Shown here: one piece after another, positions 37,919 through 47,700 of the stretch
Position numbering within the stretch: position 1 is the first letter of the stretch
Layout of the letters: every line of letters starts with the position of its first letter
NCBI GenBank assembly: GCA_023053545.1
Contig: JAKZAN010000004.1
Location: 12,499,235 to 12,563,234 of the forward strand
Direction: 5' to 3'
Source of the DNA: Lepidurus packardi
Lineage: Eukaryota; Arthropoda; Branchiopoda; Notostraca; Triopsidae
DNA: 64,000 bases
Program-made: the position numbers and the translations under genes
Notes under the pieces: model-generated
What the model was told of the DNA's origin: nothing
The model's database searches: none
What the model saw: only the letters and a program-made list of their open reading frames with translations

Positions 37919-39265
37919 TTATGCAGATTCTTTGCAGACTTCGGTCTTCTCGGAGGTGGCAGATTGGGTGTCTGATACGGCTTCTGGTTTGCTCTTCTCG
38001 TCAATGCACATCCACGGGTACATTTCCTTCAGGCAGAGTCGGTAACGCGGGTGGGAAAGCATGTAGATGAGGGGGTTGTAAGCACAGGACGTTTTGGCGA
38101 GCAAAACAGGCAGAGCGGAAACCAGAGGTGTGATCTTGGACACGTCACCGAAGACGCCCAACATGGAAATCGCCGCAAAGGGCGTCCACGCGGCCAACCA
38201 CAGGCTTACGTTGAGAATAGCCACTTTGGCGATGCGGATTTCAGCCGAAGTCTGGTTCTGGTCAGCATTACTGCGCAGAGAGGCGACATTCATCTTCTTG
38301 GCCTGAGCGCGGAGTTCTTCTTCGTGCTTGAAGACGGCTTGCACGATGAACCAGTAAAAGCCAGCAATGAACAAGACGGGGAAGACCCACATCACCAAGA
38401 AGGTGGTGAAAATGTGAGACTGGTTGTTGGAAGTCCTGGTGACGTAGTCGAAAGAGCAAGTTCCCATAATGCCGTCCATGGCATATCTAATAAAGGAACA
38501 ATTTGTATGAGTCCATCCGTTTCGAACAGTTTGAGATTAAGATTAGATTAGAGATTGAGATTAAGATGAGATTAAGGACTCGGTTACCCTCCCCAGCCAA
38601 CGAGTGGGCAGACAGACCAGCCGAGCGACCAGATCCAGCTGAACGCCATCATAGCAGAGACGCGACTAAAAGTCAGAGGAGTGCCGCTAAAGCCTTTGAC
38701 GATGACATTGTAACGATCGAAGGAGATGAGGACCAACGTGGTGATTTGGTTGTAGCCAAAGAAGGCGCCGCAGAAAGCGTGGATTTGGCAACCGAATTCA
38801 CCGAACCGCCAGGGACCGCCGAGCATGAAGTTGTAGACACACTCGGGCAGCAGAGTCAACATGAGAGCAAAGTCGGAGAAAGCCAAGTTCATGACCAGCA
38901 TGTTCGCCGGGGTTCGCAAGATCGGGAAGCGGCTGAAGATGCGCAATACAAAGGCATTGCCCACCAAAGCAGTAGTTCCTATATTTCCAAAATACATCCC
39001 AATGAAATCATAAAAAAAATGGAAAAATGCAGAGAGAAACGATGAAATATGGGATTCAAACTTTACCCATGACTACATAGAACAAGGCCATTACGTAGTA
39101 CCACATGGGGTGTAAGGCCTTGTAGCTATGCCAATGCGGGTGAAGAAAGGATCGAATATCTTCAGGGGCATAGTTGTAGAGTGTGAAGGTATCAGGTAGC
39201 GCCCATGGGTCGAAACTCTGGCTCCCTTGCTTGAAGGCTTCTGCTACTGGCTCGGAAATATTCAT
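37919..39265 (-). CDS. Rhabdomeric opsin 1
   Basis: Exons 39067-39265, 38588-38978 and 37919-38486 give 385 codons plus stop. It is a seven-helix visual pigment expected to bind retinal and couple to Gq in photoreceptors. Family marks are SFLHPHWH before helix 1, DRYNVIV at the end of helix 3, the second loop GTCSFDYVT, AKKMNVASLRSNAD with AEIRIAKVAI in the third cytoplasmic loop, and LLAKTSCAYNPLIY in helix 7, whose lysine is the retinal attachment site. The C-terminal tail is acidic and Ser/Thr-rich. A 5' noncoding exon is likely, because an acceptor-like TTTGACAG lies 5 bases before the ATG. The spectral class cannot be read from sequence alone; the CSFDY motif is commoner in short/middle-wave arthropod pigments. 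It is divergent from opsin 2. Confidence 0.95.
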
Positions 39266-41165
39266 GTTGACTGTCAAAAGAAGAATTTGAAAATTAAATA
39301 TAGAATACTGGGAAGAAATAGTAAGCTTGGATGCAGAAATAGTTTAAATTAAATAGAGAATGTATTTGGAAGGAAAAGATTGGAGACAAGAGGAACATTA
39401 CTTGATTGGAGTTTTGCTGCTGGATTCCTAAAAAGAAGACGGTTTTTTTTTGGAAGGCTTTAGCTCACTGTAGTAGCGACCTCGCAGGCTGAATGCGCTG
39501 ACGACTGTCGCTTCTGCAATGGTTTCTTGGAGCAGGATTGTTGTCTTATAAAGAGCAAGAAGAGGCTGTAGGCCCAAGTGCGGTCGTTAATTTGATTAGA
39601 GCTACACATAATGCGATAATGAAGTAAGCGTCTGAGGAAGAACCAAACGACACAGTTGTAAGGCTTGGCGCTCTCGAAAAGCATCCAAAAGTGACTTATT
39701 CTTCCACAGCTTAGGGGCTTAAGCGCAGGAAAACGCATTAGGAAAAACTTCCCTTTATGTAAGTCAGAAATGCAGAAATTAGAGTCATGGCCGACGCACT
39801 GATGCACATGCGCAGAAGGTTTGTCGCTTACTTCCGGGTTCTTTTAGGTCTCTTCACTTCCAGCAACGATGTATGATATATGGGAACTTTGTAAAGTATT
39901 AGCAATACAGACCGTTCAGCCAATCGTTCTTTAATGAAAGGTAAAAGCATTTTAGTAAGGAAAACCCCGTCCTAGGTAACCTACCTCAAGGTGTCATTCC
40001 GATGATACGTAATCCAAGACGAACCATAACCATCGAGCTATGAATTATATCACGACAATCCTAGTTCTCTTGGTAACCAACAGATGGCTTTTCATGTTTT
40101 TCCGTCAAATTTCGTTCTTTTCAACACATTTATGTATCCCAAGTTCCCGCAACTTACAACAATGAATAAGTAAAAGCATTTCAATAGTCAATAACGCAAA
40201 CGCACTTCAATAGGCATACAGGTCAACAATGAAATGTTTGCGTGACGCACGGCTCCTTAAACTAAAGTTTCATTTAAAAAGTACCAAGTCAATACCGCGA
40301 GCTCTAACTTCTAACTCTAACGCAGATTAAACGTTTAATAACTATTAGTTAGTACACCATAATGCGCATAATGCACAACTGTAAAACTAGGTAATAATCC
40401 TACAAAAGATTGTTTCGAATCAATGGTAGCCATATATGTTTATTGTACAACAAAGACAGGGATTTCTGATAACTAAGAATAGCACTGCCAAACAATAACA
40501 TGCATCAGCGCCATCTATTGACTATTTCGCGTCAACAAGCTAAGGTGTACGGAAGACTTAATTAAGAAATTCAGCCCTTTAGTAAAGAACCCAACAAATT
40601 TCCATGACTATATAGTACTAGGAGCTTCAAATGAGCAGCATCTTTTTGGCTTAGCAAGCAATTAGATAGGGTAATACATATTTCTCTGTAAAACTGCAAA
40701 TTATCCGATTACATTTCTGCGGCTTTCAAAGCGCGAAACCCTTTGCGTTGTCTTTCACGCCTGGCGTTCAGTAGCTCGTGCTCTAAAGCAGCACGAAATC
40801 TCATTATCGGCCTTGTCCACTGTTTCTAAGCGCATTAGGAATGCGTCCCAATGTGATAACAACTTAACCTCTTTTGAGTCCCTGCTGCCTTTTTGCCCCA
40901 ACTTCCTTGCATAAACCAATTTGCAACTTGGAAAGAAAGTAAGAAAGGTGAAATACACTATAAACGTATTAACCTTAACCTCCCGCCTTGCCGAAACCCG
41001 TTAGATTACATCGTTTGACCTTCGACGAAACTTAACTCGATAACGCAACGGCACCAATAGACGAGCAATATAAAACACGACTCTACCTCGCTGGCTCGCT
41101 CTGTCGTACGTTCTACACTCACCGTGACATGTTCTTCAGAGCCTAAAAAAACAAAATCAACCAAG
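39266..41165. promoter_or_regulatory. Shared upstream region of the head-to-head opsin pair
   Basis: 1.9 kb between two divergent opsin genes. For opsin 2 a TATA box (TATAAAA, 41069-41075) lies about 91 bp before the ATG, with CCAAT near 41053. For opsin 1 a probable 5' leader splice covers about 39270-39430. I did not find a perfect match to the insect photoreceptor core element. A transposon-end relic sits at about 40490-40552 and a possible small minus-strand coding stretch at 40721-40958; both are reported separately. Confidence 0.5.
40490..40552. repeat. Relic of a MITE terminal repeat
   Basis: Contains CATCAGCGCCATCTATTGAC then CAACAAGCTAAGGTGTAC, matching the terminal inverted repeat of the element at 60830-61267. 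No convincing opposite end was found nearby, so this is treated as a solo or decayed end. Confidence 0.6.
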
Positions 41166-42903
41166 ATGGCAAACTCAAGTTACCAATCGGCAGCTTTACA
41201 GCAGGAATTCAATCCGTGGGTGTTACCTGAAAGTTTCACGCTTTACGCCTACGCACCCGAAGATGTGCGCTCTTTCTTACATCCACATTGGCATAACTTC
41301 CAAGCCACTCATCCCATGTACTATTACCTCTTCGGTCTCGTGTACTTCATCTTAGGTAAGTAAAGTCTGCAAAAAATTTCAATAATACAAAAAAAATTGA
41401 GTGGTACTATTGTAGTTACTATAGATATAGTAAGAGTGTTACTATTGTATCGGATCCAAAGTATCAAACGAATAAGATTAGTTTTCGATACTTTTAGGTA
41501 TTAAGAATACTTAAGAAAAGATATTTAGAATATTTTTAGATTTTTTTTTCTTATTATTAAGATTATTTTTTTCAATAGGCGTGACAGCTGTCGGTGGAAA
41601 CTACCTTGTATTGCGCATCTTCAGCCACTTTCAGGAACTACGCCGTCCTTCCAACGCGCTAGTCATCAATCTCGCGTTATCAGACATGCTCTTGATGCTG
41701 ACGTTATTCCCGGAATGCGTGTACAACTTCATGTCAGGCGGTCCATGGCGCTTCGGTGATTTAGCTTGCCAGATCCACGCCTTTTGTGGCGCGTTGTTTG
41801 GCTACAACCAAATCACGACCTTAGTGTTCATCTCGTACGATCGCTTCAACGTCATCGTCCGCGGCATGGGAGGTACCCCGCTGACGTACGCCAGAGTTTC
41901 GGCGATGATCGCCTTCAGTTGGATCTGGGCCGCGGGGTGGTCTGTCGCCCCTTTGGTAGGGTGGGGAGGGTACGCGTTAGATGGAATGCTCGGTACCTGC
42001 TCCTTTGATTACGTCACCAGGACGTGGAATAACCGGTCACACATTATTGCAACCACCGCCATCATGTGGGTCATTCCGGTGCTTATGATCGCGGGCTGTT
42101 ATTGGTTTATCGTCCAAGCGGTTTTCAAACACGAATCCGAACTCCGCGCACAGGCCAAGAAAATGAACGTCAGTTCCCTACGCAGTAATGCGGACCAACA
42201 ACAAGTCTCTGCTGAAATTCGCATTGCCAAGGTAGAAATTTTGTTGTTTTCCGTAAATATGCCAGAAATCTAACACTACTTCAAAAATTCAACCAAAAAA
42301 ATTACATTACTCTTCTAAGAATAAAAAATCATAAAATATTGATTTCAGGATCTTAAGTCAATGATTTATAAAATCACTACGAGATACCAAGTATTGAAGA
42401 CAGAATAATGAAGGATTTTTTTCGATATAGGTATCGATTACCAACGTCATTTTATGGCTCAGCGCCTGGACTCCTTTTATGGTGATTTCCAATATGGGCG
42501 TGTTTGCTGATCCGCAACTTATCACACCTTTGGTGTCGTCTTTACCCGTTTTATTAGCCAAAACTTCCTGCTCTTACAATCCATTGGTGAGTAAACTATA
42601 TACTTTCTAACAGCAATAAAAGGTAACCTATTTTTCTTAATTCCTATTTTTCTTTGTTTTAAAGATTTACGCGATTAGCCATCCGAAATACCGCGAAGTA
42701 AGATACTCTCTTACTCAACTACTATAGCTACTAAAAAAAATAAAAAAATAAAATACTAATACAATTCTCATCAGTGCCTAAAGACGTTGGTTCCTTGGAT
42801 GTGTATTGTCGTGAAATCCGAAAAAGCTGGCGGCGGGGATGGTACTTCGACTTGTTCATCCAAAACTGAGCTCTCTGGCAAAGCTGAAACTGTTGAAGCT
42901 TAA
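41166..42903 (+). CDS. Rhabdomeric opsin 2
   Basis: Exons 41166-41355, 41579-42231, 42431-42586, 42665-42697 and 42775-42903 give 386 codons plus stop. It is closely related to opsin 1: SFLHPHWHNF, helix 3 end DRFNVIV (Y to F in the usual DRY), second loop GTCSFDYVT, AKKMNVSSLRSNAD, and helix 7 LLAKTSCSYNPLIY with the retinal lysine. It differs in having two extra introns in the C-terminal third and a Gly/Ser-rich tail. The first two introns match the positions in opsin 1 closely, except that opsin 1 splits helix 4/second loop instead. Its last exon and 3' flank occur again at 44038-44409. Confidence 0.95.
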
Positions 42904-43150
42904 CTTTCTAAAAAAAAAAATTGAAAAATTTCTGACTGGGACGACAAGATCTTTTATATGTATTGCCTATAGAATCTGCTCTGTAAACCAAGCCTGTATT
43001 ACGCGACGAGACATACTCAATTTTAAATATAACTCTGTGGGAATCGTGCAAAACCTTTTGTGCTTGTATACACCAAATACCCTTGTTATCCTGTGTAAGA
43101 CCTATATACTGTGCCAAATACACCAAAACAACAACAGAACAACAGTAGAG
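42784..43150. repeat. Opsin 2 last exon and 3' flank, copy 1 of a duplicated segment
   Basis: About 367 bp beginning inside the last opsin exon (ACGTTGGTTCC) and running through the stop and 3' flank to AACAGTAGAG. It is nearly identical to 44038-44409. This copy is the one connected to the rest of the opsin gene. Confidence 0.9.
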
Positions 43151-43153
43151 GTA

Positions 43154-44040
43154 GGTTGGATCAAAATTTGGCGACTCCTTACGAGCAAATTGTGAACATT
43201 GTAAGCCATATACGAGTGCCAGATACCAATATTGCCTTGCTGCAGTTACAGTCGCCGATTACCTTAACGGATTACGTGAATCCTCTCTGCTTGCCAAACA
43301 AGTACGTACGAATGCTTCGCTTTTATTAAGAGAGAACTTATCCATAATTATTTTTTTACCATGTGTATGTGTAGTTCTGTTCCACTGACCGATTTTAAGC
43401 AATGCGTGACTCTGGGCAAACAAAAGGAGGTGTTAGTTAGTGCAATTACCCATCAAGTTGAAGAAGTTTCCAGCAGCCGTACAAAAATCTGTACCAAAAG
43501 CAATTCCAATGAAGCAACTGCCCAAGCTTGCCAGGTAAACTTCCCAAATAAACAATCCAGAGATTAAGCTTGGTACCTAGCTCCTAAAGTACATATTTAA
43601 AAAAAAATATGTTAGTGTAATATTCAATAAAGTAGCATAATTATGCACGACTTTAGGATGGTACCTGGGGTGGGATTCTCGCTTGCAACAAAGAAAACAA
43701 CTGGTTTGCAGTCGGCGTTTATCACTCGCACAGTCTTTGCTTCATTGACGAGAAACGACATAATACCCACGAGTCTTTATTACCGTTTGTGGACCTAATC
43801 AAGTCCATTTCTACTAGCAACAGTACTAAAGTTTGTCCACGTAAGCTTTCACTATTAAGAATCCGCAGGAAATGTAACGGCAACACTCAAATTTCATTGT
43901 TAGCACGTTGGGAAATGACGAAGCACAACTGCGTTCATGTTTGTGCGTTAGGGAACTGTTTGAGCGCGAAGGATGTTTGTAATGGTGTGTTAAACTGCCG
44001 CAAGGGTTCAGATGAGTCGCATTCTTGCACTCCTACAACG
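43154..44040 (+). pseudogene. Copied fragment of the Nudel-like protease gene (887 bp)
   Basis: Matches 52407-53293 over the same length (887 bp each) with about 14 substitutions counted by eye and no net indel. It contains the 3' part of one exon ([11 protein letters not shown]..., ending CLPN), a whole second exon ([14 protein letters not shown]..., ending QACQ) and most of a third ([14 protein letters not shown]... to the LDL-receptor repeat). The internal introns are retained, so the copy was made from DNA and not mRNA. It lacks the start of the protease domain and a promoter of its own. Confidence 0.92.
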
Positions 44041-44409
44041 TTGGTTCTTTGGATGTGTATCGTCGTGAAATCCGAAAAAGCTGGCGGCGGGGATGGCACT
44101 TCGACTTGTTCATCCAAACCTGAGCTCTCTGGCAAAGCTGAAACTGTTGAAGCCTAACTTTGTTTTTTTTAAAAAATTGAAAAATTTCTGACTGGGACGA
44201 CAAGATCTTTTATATGTATTGCCTATAGAATCTGCTCTGTAAACCAAGCCTGTATTACGCGACAAGACATACTCAATTTTAAATATAACTCTGTGGGAAT
44301 CGTGCAAAACCTTTTGGGCTTGTATACACCAAATACCCTTGTTATCCTGTGTAAGACCTATATACTGTGCCAAATACACCAAAACAACAAGAGAACAACA
44401 ACAGTAGAG
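44038..44409. repeat. Opsin 2 last exon and 3' flank, copy 2
   Basis: Begins ACGTTGGTTCTTTGG and repeats the end of opsin 2 through its stop (at 44155-44157) and 3' flank to AACAGTAGAG. Small differences from copy 1 include a CCT for ACT codon and small length changes in the T-run and CAA-run. It is joined in frame to the preceding copied protease fragment. Confidence 0.9.
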
Positions 44410-44720
44410 ACTTGTAGAGCCTTCCGGGGTCTTTGCTGTATCGATAGTTTTAGGGCGTTGGGTTTACCGGTTCCTCGAGTGTCTTTCTGTTTACCTAGGG
44501 CTAAAAAGCCCAGTTTTTGTGTGAGTGAGCAAAGCAACACGTGTAATCTTAGCCTCGTCTTGATGTTGTATGGAATCCCAACGCTTGTAAGATGTATTGA
44601 CATCCTTCTTTTCACAACATTATCTCTGATCGTGTGAACCATTTTGCTTCATTTAGTGCAAGGGGCACTTTGGATCCTGAATGCGTCTTAAGACCACCCA
44701 ATATAGTCAGTCCTAGTCGG

Positions 44721-47700
44721 ATGTCCGGTGGTATTGCCTCTGGATTGGACACGCCTTTACCGCGACACAGAGGAATGCCCTCTCCATCTGGTAAACCTAT
44801 GCTTTCTTTTTACAATATTGCGTTAAGAAATTAACTAAACAACAAAAGAGGATTTCTCAATGTCATTTTCAGTGCGGAATGATGCTTCGCCAGCAAGAAT
44901 GAACCCAGCTGTTGCTCAAAACTCGCCGAGACAGAAATGTTTACTTATTTTGGCCGCCTGTGTTATTTTTATTGCCAGTATTATCATTGGAATTATTCTA
45001 GGAGTTATTGCCGTTCAATGTAAGTGCAATTTCGGCGATTTAGCATGTTTTACGATACTTTTGGGATTACTTTTGTGAATAGTTAGCCGAACTTTGCCTG
45101 CCCAAGATGGGAATTCAAGTATTGCCCGGTCAGAAGGCGACTTAATCCACTCCGAGGAGCTATATAACGACACTAGTCAAGCTGCAGGTGTCACTAGCTC
45201 TTCTACTGAAGGTAGAAGCGAGCTTTTCTCCAACATTTCAACAGTCTTTGCCCAACAAGAGTCGACTAGCGTCACCCAAACCGGGTTCGCTGCCACCAGG
45301 AATGCTGCTACACTCGATTCATCAACGGAGAATCCAAATTTGAATGCGTTTGTAGTAGCTGGAGGGTCAACTAATGGAACATTCAGCACCACACAAGTCT
45401 CCACTCATTCGCCTTCGACTAGCTCCATCTCAACGCGTGCTGCAAAGCAATTAATACCCTTAAAGGCGAGGACGAGAGAAATTCTGACTAGTACCTCCCA
45501 AGCCACGCCTACCACGATCACGACAAAAGATATTCATAGCTCAACTCCGGAATCACTACAATCAACTCTGAGTTCCGCGACCTCTCAAGATGAATCCATC
45601 TCAACGCAATCGTCGAGCATTCCATCGACCCTAATACGAGCCGCAAAGCAATTTCTGATCTTAAGTGAGAATAAAGAAGACAATTTGACCAGTACCTCTC
45701 AAGCCACGCCTACTGTGATCACCACGAGAGATAGCCAGACCTCAACTTCGGAATCGTTACAGTCAACGTTGAGTTCCACGACCCCTCAAGATGAGTCCTT
45801 CTTAACGGAATCTTCAAGCATTCCATCGACCCCAAAGCGATCCGCCAATCCATTTCTGATCTTAAGTGAGAATAAAGAAGACAATTTGACCAGTACCTCT
45901 CATGCCACGCCTACCGTGATCATCACTAGAGACATTGGGACCTCAACTTCGGAATCAATGCAATCAACGTTGAGTTCCACGACCCCTCAAGATGAATCCT
46001 TCTCAACCGAATCTTCAAGCATTCCATCGACCTTCATACGAGCCGCAAAGCAATTATTGCCCTCAAACCAGAACAAAGAAGACAATTTGACCACTACTTC
46101 CCAAGCAATGCCTACCGCGCTCAACACGAGAGATATCCAGACCTCAACTTCGGAATCAATGCAATCAACTTTGAGTTCCACGACCCCTCAAGATGAATCC
46201 TTCTCAACCGAATCTTCAAGCATTCCATCTACCTTACTACGAGCCGCAAAGCAATTATTGCCCTTAAACCAAAATAAAGAAGACAATTTGACCGCTACTT
46301 CCCAAGCCACGCCTACCACGCTCACCACGAGAGATATCCAGACCTCAACTCCGGAATCACTACAATCAACTTTAAGTTCCGGGACCCATCAAGATGAATC
46401 CCTCACAACGCAATCGTCAAGCATTCCATCGACCCCAGCGCAAGCTGCAAACCAATTACTGCTCTTAAACGAGCCTAAAGAAGACAAATTGGCCAGTACT
46501 TCCCAAACCACGCTCATCGGGATCACAACTCCAGTAACTCAGACCAACATATCCGAGTCGTCGCCATCAACTTCGACGGACATAATCGACAAACCTATGG
46601 ATCCTGGATCTATAACTGATCCTCAAACCAGTCCGCTTGAACGGGCTTCCACTTCTACAACGCCAGTAACCATCACAGCAGGAAATGTTGTTTTGGAGTC
46701 AGGTAGTATAATCCAAGTTCCTGTCGTGATCGCTACCGACACTGAAGGACCAACCACCGAGTCTGTTCCAACTATATCGATTCTGTCTGACCTTACCGTC
46801 TCAGCCACACACGAACCTACTGAAACTACCAGCGATACCACCGACAGCACTAATATTGCCACCACAAACGAAGAAATCCAGCTTAGGGTCCTACCTCCCG
46901 GCAAGCCAACTCAAATCACTACAACTAGCCCTAAAAGCAATACCCCGATGACGGTTCCTTCAGACCTTCCAATCACCTTGATCACCCCATTGAATGCAAT
47001 TCACAACGATACTGAAACTCCAAAGCGCAATCCTTTAATCCAAGACCCGGAATTGATGCTAAGCGACAAGTCGTGGGTATTCATTGACAATCCAGAGAAT
47101 CCTACGTCACACGGTACCAAGTCAACCTCAGAACCAAGTCAAAACGGAAACTTGAGTACCCTGACGATTGAAAACTTCAACGAGGAAGAAAGGGAACTAC
47201 CGAAAGAAACCTTCGACAAACTGCCGCCTCGTGGTTGGCGAACTACAACACCTACCACCCGATTCCCCTCAATCGACCTCAATACTGGCCTAATAACTCA
47301 AAGTACCAGACCATGGCCCACGATGACACGTCCACCTTGGCTCAACCCAGAACCCACTACGAAATCGAGCAGTCCTATTCCGAACACTTTCTGGTTCATT
47401 CCTACCGAGTCAATACAGGCAATACCTCTCTTAACCCTACCTGAATCATCTGCCAGAACCCTTTCGCCTGGTACAACTCCCACCTTTGAAACCCCTTCAT
47501 CAGAAATTTCGGTATCAGTAGGCAATACTTCTCCTTCGCTAGGAATTGCCGTAACAGTGGGCAATCCTCTGGATTTCCTTACTAGTCCTAGTATTGCTCC
47601 CACCTCTGCCATTCCTTTAACAAGAAGTTCGGTACCTTTAAGCAATACTTTGGATTTGGCTATTCCCTTTCCTGATAGACCTACCTTTGATGATATCCTA

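Noticed and set aside
45177..47645. Minus-strand open frames inside the Nudel-like stalk exon
   Set aside because: They are antisense shadows of a Ser/Thr-rich repetitive coding exon, with no start context or family features.
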